DNA from: Arcobacter_B sp049472135
GTDB taxonomy: Bacteria; Campylobacterota; Campylobacteria; Campylobacterales; Arcobacteraceae
DNA length: 64,000 bases
Reading direction: 5' to 3'
Assembly: GCF_049472135.1 (NCBI RefSeq)
Contig: NZ_JBMOVV010000011.1
Location: forward strand, 34,877 to 98,876
The notes under the pieces were generated by a model. That model did not search any database. It was not told the origin of the DNA and was given only the letters and a program-made list of their open reading frames with translations. This document shows positions 1-8,863 of the stretch, one piece after another (within the stretch, counting starts at the first letter, position 1; each line of letters begins with the position of its first letter). The translations under genes and the position numbers were made by a program.

Positions 1-237
1 TTTATTACAAGAATATCTCCAATGTTAGGGCTTATGGGAACTTTGATTCCTTTAGGTCCTGGACTTGCGGCACTTGGTGATGGAGATGTAAAAATACTTA
101 GTACAGCAATGCTTGTAGCTTTTGATACAACGGTATTAGGTTTACTTGCAGGAATGATAGGTTTTGTAATAGCAAGGCTAAGAAGAAGATGGTATGATAA
201 TGCTTTAACTTTTATGGAAAATCAAAATGAGAAATAG
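1..237 (+). CDS. MotA/TolQ/ExbB-family proton channel protein, C-terminal part (5' end outside window)
   Basis: The reading frame is open from base 1, so the gene starts upstream of the window. The visible 78 residues begin with FITRISPMLGLMGTLIPLGPG, the conserved segment of the MotA/TolQ/ExbB family just before the last membrane helices, then a hydrophobic stretch (about VAFDTTVLGLLAGMIGFVIA) and a basic cytoplasmic tail. These proteins form proton-conducting inner-membrane stators that power a partner protein. Its stop overlaps the start of the downstream DUF2149 gene by 11 bases, so the two are translationally coupled and probably form one complex. From family knowledge, DUF2149 proteins recur beside such channels, often near cobN-like chelatase genes. 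The upstream gene is not visible, so that link is inference. Confidence 0.85.
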   Translation, partial: FITRISPMLGLMGTLIPLGPGLAALGDGDVKILSTAMLVAFDTTVLGLLAGMIGFVIARLRRRWYDNALTFMENQNEK

Positions 238-532
238 ATTTTCAAGTGAGCATTTTTCTAAAGAAGATGACGAGCCTTTAGGACCTTTAGCAAATCTTGT
301 TGATATTATTTTGGTTTTTGCTTGTGGGTTAATAGCTGCTCTTGTTGCAATAAACCCAAACTTGCAAGAGCACTTTAATGTTGAGCAAAAACAAGAGATA
401 AAGCAAGGCAAAGAGTTAGCAAATATTCCTAAAGATTTACAAAATAATGAAGCTTCAAATAATGGTTATGAATCTTTAGGGCAAGTTTATAAAGACCCTA
501 AAACAGGAAAATTGATATTAATAAGTGAATAA
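227..532 (+). CDS. DUF2149-family single-pass membrane protein
   Basis: This 101-residue protein has an N-terminal acidic segment (DDEPLGPLANLVDIILVF) leading into one membrane helix at about residues 22-45, followed by a polar periplasmic tail ending GQVYKDPKTGKLILISE. The architecture (short cytoplasmic tail, one helix, periplasmic domain) resembles the ExbD/TolR or MotB partner of a proton channel. The start ATG lies inside the end of the preceding MotA/TolQ/ExbB gene, 11 bases before its stop, which indicates coupled translation. The DUF2149 assignment rests on the DDEPLGPLANLVD motif and on context. The energised process is not evident from the sequence. Confidence 0.75.
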   Translation: MRNRFSSEHFSKEDDEPLGPLANLVDIILVFACGLIAALVAINPNLQEHFNVEQKQEIKQGKELANIPKDLQNNEASNNGYESLGQVYKDPKTGKLILISE

Positions 533-543
533 AAGAGTCTATT

Positions 544-1629
544 TTGAGTGAGCCTTTAAAAAATGTATATACAAAAGAGTATATAAAAAATCTAGCAAAT
601 GAAATAAAAGTTTTTTATAAGGATTTTGATGAAAAATCTTTTGAAGCTTCTATTTTTGATAAAACATGGAATAGTTTAGAATTAAAAGATAGAATGAGAC
701 ATATAGCTTTATGTCTTCATGCTTATCTACCTCTTTCTTATATGGAACAACTTGAGGTTTTAAAGCCAGCTTCAAAAAAATTCACTAGCTTTGAAGCTAT
801 GTTTTTTCAAGACTTTGTTGGTGTTTTTGGTTTGGATTATTTTGATGAATCAATGAAGGCTTTAGAGGTTTTTACTATTGATAGTAGTAGTGAGTTTGCA
901 ATTAGAGAGTTTATCTTAAAATATGAAGATAAAACTATGAAGCAGATGAAACTTTGGGCTAAATCACCAAATGAACATATAAGAAGACTATCTTGTGAAG
1001 GGTGTCGTCCTAGACTTCCTTGGGCAATAGCTCTTCCAAAGTTTAAAAAAGAGCCTTCAAAAGTTTTAGAGATAATTGAACTTCTTAAAAATGATGAGAG
1101 CAAGTATGTTCAAAAAAGCCTTGCAAATAATCTAAATGACATCTCAAAAGATAATCCAAAAATAGTAATAGATTTTGTTTCTAAAAATCTTGGGATCTCA
1201 AAAGATTTAGATTGGATATGTAAACATGCAAGTAGAACCCTTCTTAAAAAAGGTGATGTAGAAATACTAAAACTTTTTGATTATGGAACTACTTCTCATA
1301 TTGATATTAGAAATTTTCAGTATGATTCTTCTGTAAATCTTGGAGAAGATTTTACTTTTTCTTTTGATTTAAATAGTTTAAAAACTTTAGGAAATTTAAG
1401 AGTTGAGTATGCTATTTATTATAAAAAAGCAAACAGTACAAACTCTAAAAAAGTTTTTATGATAAGTCAAAATGAACATAAAACAAAAAATAAAAGTTTT
1501 ATAAAAAAACTAAGTTTTAAAGACTTAACAACAAGGAAACACTATTTAGGAGAGCATTTTGTCTCTATTATTTTAAATGGTGAAGAGAAAATAAAAAGGA
1601 GTTTCATTTTAAATGACACCAGCAATTAA
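544..1629 (+). CDS. alkC: AlkC-like DNA alkylation repair glycosylase
   Basis: The 361-residue product starts at TTG. The N-terminal ~240 residues are helical and repeat-like, with the signature SPNEHIRRLSCEGCRPRLPW (about residues 140-160) typical of the AlkC branch of HEAT-like-repeat DNA glycosylases. These enzymes remove N3-alkylated bases such as 3-methyladenine without flipping the base out. From about residue 250 the sequence becomes beta-rich, ending with KHYLGEHFVSIILNGEEKIKRSFIL; this fits the immunoglobulin-like domain described for some AlkC proteins. The gene overlaps the downstream ybaK-type gene by 17 bases. The family call is confident; substrate range is inferred from the family. 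Confidence 0.8.
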   Translation: MSEPLKNVYTKEYIKNLANEIKVFYKDFDEKSFEASIFDKTWNSLELKDRMRHIALCLHAYLPLSYMEQLEVLKPASKKFTSFEAMFFQDFVGVFGLDYFDESMKALEVFTIDSSSEFAIREFILKYEDKTMKQMKLWAKSPNEHIRRLSCEGCRPRLPWAIALPKFKKEPSKVLEIIELLKNDESKYVQKSLANNLNDISKDNPKIVIDFVSKNLGISKDLDWICKHASRTLLKKGDVEILKLFDYGTTSHIDIRNFQYDSSVNLGEDFTFSFDLNSLKTLGNLRVEYAIYYKKANSTNSKKVFMISQNEHKTKNKSFIKKLSFKDLTTRKHYLGEHFVSIILNGEEKIKRSFILNDTSN

Positions 1630-2080
1630 TCTACTTAAAAAAAATAAATGTGAATTTAAAATACATAAGTATGACCATGACCCCGCTTGTGAAAACTATG
1701 GAGAAGAAGCAGCACAAAAACTAGGTTTAGATGAAAATCAAGTTTATAAAACACTTTTAGTTGAATTATCACCAAAAGAGTTAGCTGTTGCTGTTTTACC
1801 TGTGGCAAATCAACTGAGTTTAAAAGAAGTTGCAACAGCTTTTAAATCAAAAAAAGCTGTAATGGCAAATAAACAAGAAGCACAAAAAGTAACAGGATAT
1901 TTACTTGGAGGAATCTCTCCTTTAGGTCAGAAAAAAAGACTTAAAACTGTTCTTGATGAGAGTGCAAAAAACTATGATACTATCTTTGTAAGTGGTGGTA
2001 AAAGAGGTTTAGATATTGAGGTTAAACCAGAAGATTTAATAAAGCTATTAAATGCAAGTTACTATAAGGTTACATCATAG
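1613..2080 (+). CDS. ybaK: Cys-tRNA(Pro) deacylase, YbaK/EbsC family
   Basis: The 155 residues are full length for a YbaK/EbsC editing-domain protein. Family features include the N-terminal strand FKIHKYDHDP, the central LAVAVLPVANQLSLKEVA with the conserved lysine that follows, and the glycine-rich GYLLGGISPLGQKKRLKTVLDE. Members hydrolyse mischarged Cys-tRNA(Pro) in trans, protecting translation fidelity. The gene overlaps the end of the AlkC-like gene by 17 bases and is followed by a 100-base AT-rich gap before glutamate dehydrogenase, so it probably ends this transcription unit. I see no obvious terminator after it. Confidence 0.88.
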   Translation: MTPAINLLKKNKCEFKIHKYDHDPACENYGEEAAQKLGLDENQVYKTLLVELSPKELAVAVLPVANQLSLKEVATAFKSKKAVMANKQEAQKVTGYLLGGISPLGQKKRLKTVLDESAKNYDTIFVSGGKRGLDIEVKPEDLIKLLNASYYKVTS

Positions 2081-2181
2081 TAAGAAATATATTATTAGCT
2101 TATAAAAAATCTAATATTTTAATAATCTCTTAACATTTAAAGAGTAAGATATTATAAAATAATTTATAATATAAAGGAAGA

Positions 2182-5100
2182 ATGATGGCTAATTCGGATA
2201 TGCATGCAATATGTTCACAACTTTTAACTCCTGATGATTTAGCTGTAAGCGATGAGCTTTTTGAAGAGGTTTTAAAAGAAGGAATAGTTGCTAAAATTTT
2301 AGATGGAAAAGATACAAAATATGTAAAGATTTTTTCAACAAAAAAACTTTTCTTATCGCATATAACTCCTTTACTTCATAATATTAGTTTTGAGATTATT
2401 GATGAGGTTACGTATAGTGTATCTCACAATGAAAAAGATATTTATATTTCAAGATTTAATTTAAATGTTAAAGATGCAACAAAACTTGAAGAAGCAAAGG
2501 ATAATTTAGAGTATATTATTGCTACAAGTTTAAAAAACACAGGTCTTAAACACTCAAAAGCATTTTCTTTAGTTTATAAACAAAACTTATCACTAAGAAA
2601 GATAAAACTTTTAAGAGCATTTATTGAGTATATTGACCAAGCGGTTTTAACTATCAACTCTGCAACAATTTTAAATACTTTGACAAAACATGATAAATTA
2701 GCTTGTCTTTTTGTTAAATATTTTATTGCAAAATTTGACCCTGAATTAAAAGATAGAAAAAAACTCTTAGTAGAACTAGAAGATAAAATCAAAGATGAGA
2801 TTAAGGCTATTCCTCAAATTATTGATGATAAAGTTTTAAATATTACATTACTATTTTTAAAATCACTTTTAAGAACAAACTACTTTTTAGATAAAGAGAC
2901 TATATCTTTTAAAATTGATACAAAAACTTTTGGAAAAGACTTAAGAGGTTTACAACCAAACTTTGAAAACTTTATTTATCATCCAGAATTTTACGGTGTT
3001 CATTTAAGAATGTCAAAAGTATCAAGAGGTGGTCTTAGATGGTCAGATAGACATGATGACTATAGACAAGAAGTTAAATCTTTAATGATTACTCAAGAAG
3101 GTAAAAACTCTATTATTATTCCTGATGGTTCAAAAGGTGGCTTTGTTATAAATAGACCAAGTGCTGATGTAACAAAAGAGTTTTTTACTTATGTTTATTC
3201 AGAGTTTATCAATGCTAATTTAGACTTAGTTGATAATATGGTTAATTCTGAAGTAGTAAGAGATGAAAGAATCATAGCTTATGATGGTGATGACCCGTAT
3301 TTTGTAGTTGCTGCTGATAAAGGAACTGCTTCTATGAGTGATGTTGCAAATGATATTGCAATTAGTAGAGGTTATTGGCTTGGTGATGCTTTTGCTAGTG
3401 GTGGAAGTAATGGTTACGGTCATAAGGACTTAGGAATCACTGCAAGAGGTTCTATTATGTCTACAAAAAGATTCTTTATTGAAGATGGTATTGATATTTA
3501 CAAAGATGAAGTTTCTGTTGTTGGTATTGGTTCTATGAGTGGAGATGTTTTTGGAAATGGTATGATTGAATCAGAAAAATTCAAACTAGTAGCTGCTATT
3601 TCTCATAGTGATATTTTTATTGACCCAACACCAGATTTAAAAGCCTCTTACAAAGAGAGAAAAAGACTATTTGAATCAAAAAATGGTGGTTGGAAAAACT
3701 ACGATACTAAACTTATTTCAAAAGGTGGAGGAATCTTTAAAAGAAGTGATAAAGAGATTACTTTAACACCTGAAATTAAAAAGCTTTTAAATACTACTAA
3801 AAAAGTAATATCAGGTGAAGAATTATGTAGAAAGTTACTTACATTAGAAGTTGATATGTTATTTAACGGTGGTGTTGGAACTTATGTAAAAGCAAGTGAT
3901 GAAAATAACCTTGATTTAGGTGATAAACAAAATGAAGCTGTAAGGGTTGATGCAAATGAAATCAAAGCAAAGATAGTTTGTGAAGGTGGAAATTTAGGAT
4001 TTACTCAAAGAGCAAGAATTGAATATGCTTTAAATGGAGGAAGAATACACCAAGATGCAATTGATAATGCAGCGGGAGTTAATACTTCTGACCATGAAGT
4101 TAACTTAAAGATTTTATTAAATAGTATTAAATCACAAGGTGTTTTAACTCAAAAGCAAGTACAAGATACACTTTACTCTTTAACTGATCAAGTAGTTGAT
4201 ATGGTTTTACAAAGTAACTACGACCAAGCTTTTGTTATATCTATTGATGAGCAGTTTTCAAGAAAATATGTAAATGATTTTATAAAAACAATAGAAGTTT
4301 TAGAAAACAATATAGAAGCTTTTAATAGAAGAGATTTCTATATTCCTAAAAATGAAAATATAAATGAAATAATTGATATTCATGGTTCAATTGTAAGACC
4401 AGTATTAGGTTCATTACTATCTTATAGCAAGATTTTTGTGAAAAAAGTATTATTAGATTCAACACTAATAGATGAGCAATTTGCGCAGCAGTTCTTATAT
4501 AGATACTTCCCAAAATCTTTTGTAGGTGCTTATGAACATGATATATCAAATCATCCTTTAAAAAGAGAGATTATTGCTACTATGATGGCTGATATAATTA
4601 TCAACTCTCAAGGGTGTACTTTTGTTAGTGATTATGAAAAACTAGGAAATGATAGATTCTTATTAAAGATTAAATCTTATCTTATTATCAAGCAGTTATT
4701 TGGTGCTAGAACTATTAGACAAAAGATTTATGACCAAGATTATGTTATGAATGTTGAAAAACAGTATAAATTAATCAATAAACTAGAATATACATTATAT
4801 GCAAGTACAAGATGGATGTTAAAATATTTAAAGAAAAATCAATTAGATTCTTCTCATATTTTAGACCACAAAGAAGAGTTGTTCTTGTTATTATCAGAAG
4901 TTCATAATCAAAGAGTAGAAGTTCTTATTGAAGATGATAATGACTTTAATCAGTTCTATTCTGTAATTGATTATTTAAGATTTGCAATTGCTGCAATTAT
5001 GATAAAAGAGAGTACAAATCATTCATTTAAAGATGTAATTATTCTATTCTATTCATTAATTCACGAATTTAATATTCTAGAGATAGTAATTGCATTAAAT

Positions 5101-5370
5101 AGAGTAAAAATATCAACACAAAGTGATATGACTCTAAGAAATCAGGTGTTACAATTCATTGACTTTATTGTGGTACACTACACTAAGAAAGTTTTAGAGT
5201 TTAAAAGATTAAACGAAGAACCTGATGTAGCTTTTGCAAATTTTGTAACAAATGAGAAAGAGGTTTTCTATAAAGTTAGATCTCATTTAGATTCATTTAT
5301 GGCAAAAGAAGTAAAAGATATTAAAGAAATAGCTATTACTGTTAATCAGTTAATGGTTTCATTGATATAA
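2182..5370 (+). CDS. gdh: NAD-specific glutamate dehydrogenase, large type
   Basis: The 1062-residue protein belongs to the large NAD-dependent glutamate dehydrogenases, which oxidise glutamate to 2-oxoglutarate and ammonia, usually catabolically. Catalytic-domain signatures are visible: LRMSKVSRGGLRWSDR, then IIIPDGSKGGFVI with the glycine-flanked lysine, DKGTASMSDVANDIA, GSMSGDVFGNGM in the Rossmann part, and CEGGNLGFTQRARIEY. Residues 1-250 form the N-terminal regulatory segment and roughly 700-1062 the helical C-terminus. At this length it is close to the ~115-kDa class rather than the ~180-kDa class. Start: ATGATG after the ribosome site AAGGAAG; the first ATG is taken, the second (2185) is equally possible. 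TATAAT at 2165-2170 is too close to the start to be used with a normal leader. Confidence 0.93.
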   Translation: MMANSDMHAICSQLLTPDDLAVSDELFEEVLKEGIVAKILDGKDTKYVKIFSTKKLFLSHITPLLHNISFEIIDEVTYSVSHNEKDIYISRFNLNVKDATKLEEAKDNLEYIIATSLKNTGLKHSKAFSLVYKQNLSLRKIKLLRAFIEYIDQAVLTINSATILNTLTKHDKLACLFVKYFIAKFDPELKDRKKLLVELEDKIKDEIKAIPQIIDDKVLNITLLFLKSLLRTNYFLDKETISFKIDTKTFGKDLRGLQPNFENFIYHPEFYGVHLRMSKVSRGGLRWSDRHDDYRQEVKSLMITQEGKNSIIIPDGSKGGFVINRPSADVTKEFFTYVYSEFINANLDLVDNMVNSEVVRDERIIAYDGDDPYFVVAADKGTASMSDVANDIAISRGYWLGDAFASGGSNGYGHKDLGITARGSIMSTKRFFIEDGIDIYKDEVSVVGIGSMSGDVFGNGMIESEKFKLVAAISHSDIFIDPTPDLKASYKERKRLFESKNGGWKNYDTKLISKGGGIFKRSDKEITLTPEIKKLLNTTKKVISGEELCRKLLTLEVDMLFNGGVGTYVKASDENNLDLGDKQNEAVRVDANEIKAKIVCEGGNLGFTQRARIEYALNGGRIHQDAIDNAAGVNTSDHEVNLKILLNSIKSQGVLTQKQVQDTLYSLTDQVVDMVLQSNYDQAFVISIDEQFSRKYVNDFIKTIEVLENNIEAFNRRDFYIPKNENINEIIDIHGSIVRPVLGSLLSYSKIFVKKVLLDSTLIDEQFAQQFLYRYFPKSFVGAYEHDISNHPLKREIIATMMADIIINSQGCTFVSDYEKLGNDRFLLKIKSYLIIKQLFGARTIRQKIYDQDYVMNVEKQYKLINKLEYTLYASTRWMLKYLKKNQLDSSHILDHKEELFLLLSEVHNQRVEVLIEDDNDFNQFYSVIDYLRFAIAAIMIKESTNHSFKDVIILFYSLIHEFNILEIVIALNRVKISTQSDMTLRNQVLQFIDFIVVHYTKKVLEFKRLNEEPDVAFANFVTNEKEVFYKVRSHLDSFMAKEVKDIKEIAITVNQLMVSLI

Positions 5371-5446
5371 TTTTAACTTATAATTAACACTTGATTGTTA
5401 AAATTAAATTAGTTATACTTATAGTAAAATGTGAAAGGATATAACT

Positions 5447-5659
5447 ATGAAAAAGACAGATTTTGACGATGAATTAAGTATGGATAAAATTGAAGATTAT
5501 GATGGAAATGAATCTCAAGAAAAAAGAAATATAGTAAGAAATGTAATAGTAGTTTTATTAATTGTAGGAGCTGTATTTGCTTATTTTAAAGCAACATCAA
5601 CACCAAATGATTATGTTGGAACACCAGAAAATCCAGGAATTACTGCTACTAAGAAATAA
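5447..5659 (+). CDS. small single-pass membrane protein of unknown function
   Basis: A 70-residue protein with a highly acidic N-terminal half (DFDDELSMDKIEDYDGNES), a basic stretch (EKRNIVRN), one membrane helix at about residues 31-46 (VIVVLLIVGAVFAYF) and a short polar tail. GAAAGGA precedes the ATG by seven bases. It lies eight bases upstream of the SagB-type gene and is probably co-transcribed with it. I do not recognise a family. The acidic head followed by positive residues predicts a cytoplasmic N-terminus. It does not look like a RiPP precursor: no leader/core pattern rich in Cys, Ser or Thr. Confidence 0.7.
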   Translation: MKKTDFDDELSMDKIEDYDGNESQEKRNIVRNVIVVLLIVGAVFAYFKATSTPNDYVGTPENPGITATKK

Positions 5660-5667
5660 AGGTAAAA

Positions 5668-6978
5668 ATGACACAATTTTATGATTTTTTTAAATATCAT
5701 TTAGAAACAAAACACTCATACCATTCTGTTAGGGCTTTCCCTAACAGATTAGATTGGGATAATCAACCAAGTACTTTTAAAAACTATCCAAATGAGTTTG
5801 AAAGAATAGATTTAAATACAAACTTAGATAACCACAATTTTATATATTTAATAGCAGGGGTTAGTGCCAAAAAGGTTTATCCTTCTGTTGAATATTATCT
5901 TCGAGTAAATCCAAGTGCAGGAGCACTTTATCCAAATGAAATCTATTTTCAAGTTAGAAATGAAGAGGGTTTCGAAGATGGAATTTATCATTTTGAGATT
6001 AGCTCATCTAGTGCAACTTTGCTTTATAAACTCAAAGAAAATGAAGGAATAGAAGCAAATTTAGGTTTAGATAGTTCTTTAGATGGTTTTATTTTTTTAA
6101 TTTCATCTATATATTATCGTTCATCATGGAAATATAAAAATAGAGCATTTAGATATTGTTTATTAGATGCAGGGCATATTTTAGGTTCAATTGAAGCCTC
6201 TTCTTACCTTTTTGAAAAAGATTTTTCAATTTTATATGATTTTAATAGGGAAAAACTTAATACTCTTTTTAATTTTGATGAGAAAGAGTTTTTTACATCA
6301 GTTGTTTTATGTTCAAAGAATGAAAATAGCTTAAAAAGCCCTATAACCTTGACTCTACCAACTATAGATGGTTTAAAAGTTGAGCAAAATAGTAAAGATG
6401 AGATTTTTGAGAGAAATAAACTAATAGAAGAGGCATATTCTCTCTCATCTAAATTAAATAATAAAATAGTACAATTATCTAAAGCAAATTTTGTATATAA
6501 TAAAGAACTTTTTAAACAGACAGTTTTTCAAAGAAGGTCTATTAGAGGCTTTTCTAAAAAAGCTATCACAAAAGTTGAATATGAATCAATATTAAATATT
6601 TTAAATCAAGCAATTACATCTGATTGTGATGAGCAAATAGATATTTATTATGTTATAAATAGAGTTGAAAATATGCCTATTGGTTTATATAAAAATGGAA
6701 AGTTGATAAAAAAAGGCGATTTTAAAACTAAGGCTGGTTATTTATGTTTAGAACAAGACTTAGGTTCAAGTAGTGCTATAACTTTTTATTTAACTTCAAA
6801 AGATAAAAACTATCAGGCTTTATATCAAAAAGCTGGAATAATTGGTCATAGATTATATTTAGCAAGTAACTATATGCAAATTGGTTGTAGTGGAATAGGT
6901 GCTTATTATGATGATGAAGTTTGCGAGTTTATAGATGAGTATTGTATGGTTTTATACTCATTAGCGATAGGAAATTAA
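5668..6978 (+). CDS. SagB-type dehydrogenase / nitroreductase-fold oxidoreductase
   Basis: The 436-residue protein is long enough for two nitroreductase-like halves. The N-terminal half carries RVNPSAGALYPNEIYFQVRN, the classic SagB/ThcOx motif, and the second half starts with RRSIRGFSKKAI, the FMN-binding start of a nitroreductase domain, ending near QIGCSGIGAYYDDEV. SagB-type enzymes are FMN-dependent and in RiPP clusters oxidise azolines to azoles. No YcaO cyclodehydratase or evident precursor lies nearby, so a general flavin oxidoreductase role is equally likely. It follows a 70-residue membrane protein and precedes a response-regulator gene by 13 bases, suggesting one operon. Confidence 0.82.
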   Translation: MTQFYDFFKYHLETKHSYHSVRAFPNRLDWDNQPSTFKNYPNEFERIDLNTNLDNHNFIYLIAGVSAKKVYPSVEYYLRVNPSAGALYPNEIYFQVRNEEGFEDGIYHFEISSSSATLLYKLKENEGIEANLGLDSSLDGFIFLISSIYYRSSWKYKNRAFRYCLLDAGHILGSIEASSYLFEKDFSILYDFNREKLNTLFNFDEKEFFTSVVLCSKNENSLKSPITLTLPTIDGLKVEQNSKDEIFERNKLIEEAYSLSSKLNNKIVQLSKANFVYNKELFKQTVFQRRSIRGFSKKAITKVEYESILNILNQAITSDCDEQIDIYYVINRVENMPIGLYKNGKLIKKGDFKTKAGYLCLEQDLGSSSAITFYLTSKDKNYQALYQKAGIIGHRLYLASNYMQIGCSGIGAYYDDEVCEFIDEYCMVLYSLAIGN

Positions 6979-6991
6979 TAAAGGGGTAAAA

Positions 6992-7666
6992 TTGGATAAG
7001 ATTAGAGTACTTTTAATCGAAGACGAAAAAATGATTGCTGAAAATTTAAAATCAGTTATTGAAAACTTTGGATATGAAGTAGTAGATATTGTAGATACTG
7101 CTGAAGATGCTTTAGAAGTGGCTTTTGATACAAGTATTGATATTGTTGTTTCTGACATTGAGATTAGAGGTTTAACAGATGGAATAGAGGTTTCTAAGAT
7201 TTTACAAAATACTTATAACTTACCTATTATTTTCACAACTGCTTACAATGATGAAGAAAAAATTAAAAGAGCTTCAGATATTACTAATATGGTTGGATAT
7301 TTAGTAAAACCAATTAGAATTGATGAACTTGATACAATGATTAAAATTGCAATTTCAAAATATCAAATTTTAGAAAAAAGAAAAATGAAAGACATCAATG
7401 ATGTTTATAAATATGACTTTACAAATAAAAAGATTTTTGAAAATGATGAGGAAATCGTTCTTACAAGAAATGAGAGTATTTTACTTTCTCTATTAGTAAA
7501 TTCAATGGGTGATATTTTACCTTATGATGCTGTAAATACTGCAATCTGGAAAGATAAAAAAGGTTCAGATGTTGCAAGAAGACAATTAATTCATAGATTA
7601 AAGTCTAAATTAGAAAAAATCGATATTGCCTCTGAAAAGGGAATTGGTATTTATATAAAAGAGTAA
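6992..7666 (+). CDS. response regulator with OmpR-like winged-helix output domain
   Basis: 224 residues starting at TTG after AAGGGG. The receiver domain (1-120) has the acidic pair E10/D11, phospho-acceptor D55 in IVVSDIEIRG, T82 and K106 in YLVKPI. The C-terminal ~90 residues (YKYDFTNKKIF... TRNESILLSLLVN... RRQLIHRLKSKLEKI) look like a short OmpR-type winged helix. No histidine kinase is adjacent; the preceding genes encode a SagB-type enzyme and a membrane protein, so its partner must be elsewhere. The gene ends in a bidirectional terminator shared with the truncated haemoglobin gene. The family call is secure, the regulon unknown. Confidence 0.88.
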   Translation: MDKIRVLLIEDEKMIAENLKSVIENFGYEVVDIVDTAEDALEVAFDTSIDIVVSDIEIRGLTDGIEVSKILQNTYNLPIIFTTAYNDEEKIKRASDITNMVGYLVKPIRIDELDTMIKIAISKYQILEKRKMKDINDVYKYDFTNKKIFENDEEIVLTRNESILLSLLVNSMGDILPYDAVNTAIWKDKKGSDVARRQLIHRLKSKLEKIDIASEKGIGIYIKE

Positions 7667-7683
7667 GTTTTTCTTACTCTTTT
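7657..7683. terminator. bidirectional intrinsic terminator
   Basis: Perfect 11-bp inverted repeat AAAAGAGTAAG / CTTACTCTTTT with a 5-base loop. It overlaps the stop codons of the response regulator (plus) and the truncated haemoglobin (minus). Each strand ends in a T run. Confidence 0.85.
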
Positions 7684-8116
7684 AAGCTTCATTTGTATTC
7701 ATCATCCAAATAGAAAAGATATCTAGGTAGTTCCAAAAAGATACTTTTAATTCTTCTGGCATTTCATGTGTTCTTAAAACCATTGCATATGATTCAAGCC
7801 AAACTCTTCTAGCTTCAGGATTAATTTTAAATGGTGCATGTCTTGCAGCCATCATTGGTCTTCCTCTTTTTTGATTGAAGTATTGAGGTCCACCACAAAT
7901 TTGAATAAAGAAATCTGCTGAATGTTCTTTTGCTTTTGCAAACCCTTCGTCTGTAGGAGGGAAAAGTCCTTTGATGTTACTTTGTCTTAATAAATCATAA
8001 TGATCAGAAACAAGTTTTCTCATTCCTTCTTCACCAAGATATTCTAAAACTGCTGGGCTTGGTTTTTCAACAGGTGGTCTAGTTCCAACTTGAGCAGGAG
8101 TTATATTAAATTCCAT
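7682..8116 (-). CDS. truncated (2/2) haemoglobin
   Basis: 144 residues with the fold signature of truncated globins, most like group II: FFIQICGGPQYFNQKRGRPMMAARHAPFKI, where the His of ARHAPF is the likely proximal haem ligand, followed by RRVWLESYAMVL with the G-helix tryptophan. About 25 extra residues with several prolines precede the core. Such globins bind O2 or NO and in related bacteria contribute to oxygen handling or nitrosative-stress defence. The gene is monocistronic and convergent with the response regulator. The start ATG is preceded by AAAAGGTTAATAAA on its strand. The subgroup is less certain than the family. Confidence 0.87.
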   Translation of the reverse strand: MEFNITPAQVGTRPPVEKPSPAVLEYLGEEGMRKLVSDHYDLLRQSNIKGLFPPTDEGFAKAKEHSADFFIQICGGPQYFNQKRGRPMMAARHAPFKINPEARRVWLESYAMVLRTHEMPEELKVSFWNYLDIFSIWMMNTNEA

Positions 8117-8232
8117 TTTATTAACCTTTTAAATTTAAAAATTGTTTGTATTTATGCTAAATAGCAAAGTAATAATACTATGGTAAAGTAAAATACTCAC
8201 TTAAAACTATTAAAGCATAAAAAAGTTAATTA

Positions 8233-8241
8233 TGTTAAAAT
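8233..8241 (+). promoter_or_regulatory. extended -10 promoter element for the LetAB-like operon
   Basis: TGT followed by TAAAAT lies 22 bases before the ATG at 8264, with ribosome site AAAGGGA in between. The same TGTTAAAAT pattern occurs before htpG (16346-16354) and the parvulin gene. Confidence 0.5.
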
Positions 8242-8263
8242 ATATCTTAACTAAAGGGAAATA

Positions 8264-8863
8264 ATGTCAGTAGATACAAATAAAGTAATTGAGTGTTATG
8301 GATGTGGACTTTTTATTGCTAAAGAAAAAAAGCAAAAAGGCAAAAAGTTTAAATGTCCAAGATGCAATTCTAGATTATTACTTGAAAACAATCATAGTTT
8401 TGACTCATTATATTACGCAGTTTCTGCGCTTTTACTTTTTGTACTTTTAAATATATATCCTTTAATTAGTTTAGATGTTAATAACTCATATTTAAAGACA
8501 ACTTTATATGATACTATTTTGATTTTATTAGAACAAAATCTTTTTTTTGTGGCATTAATTGTCTTTTTTACTATTTTTTTAGCACCTGTTCTAAATTCGC
8601 TTATTATAATTTTTTCATTTATTCAAATGCATACTAAAATAAAGTTTTTTACAGATACTTTACTTCATGATAGTTTAGTGTTTTTTAAACATTGGGGATT
8701 TATAGAAGTTTTTATTATAAGTGTTATCGTAACATATATCAAGCTTGTTGGGATGGCTGATAGTACTAAATTTGATGTTGGTTTTTATGTTATGTTAGTA
8801 TATTTGTTTTGTTTGTATATGTCTAATATAAAGTTTGAGGGTAAAAATGTTTTTGGAGAGTAA
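8264..8863 (+). CDS. PqiA/LetA-family membrane protein, first half
   Basis: 199 residues. The N-terminus holds a zinc-ribbon pair CYGC (about residue 12) and CPRC (about residue 32), followed by four hydrophobic segments around 50-70, 95-120, 145-165 and 170-185. This is one of the two repeated modules of PqiA/LetA, inner-membrane proteins that partner MCE-domain tunnels in lipid transport across the envelope. In E. coli both modules are in one ~420-residue chain; here the second module is the next gene, whose ATG follows the stop directly. The three genes 8264-12098 form a tight operon. Confidence 0.85.
   Translation: MSVDTNKVIECYGCGLFIAKEKKQKGKKFKCPRCNSRLLLENNHSFDSLYYAVSALLLFVLLNIYPLISLDVNNSYLKTTLYDTILILLEQNLFFVALIVFFTIFLAPVLNSLIIIFSFIQMHTKIKFFTDTLLHDSLVFFKHWGFIEVFIISVIVTYIKLVGMADSTKFDVGFYVMLVYLFCLYMSNIKFEGKNVFGE

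Noticed and set aside
5447..5659. The 70-residue protein as a RiPP precursor for the SagB-type enzyme
   Set aside because: It has a membrane helix and no Cys/Ser/Thr-rich core; no other RiPP genes are present.
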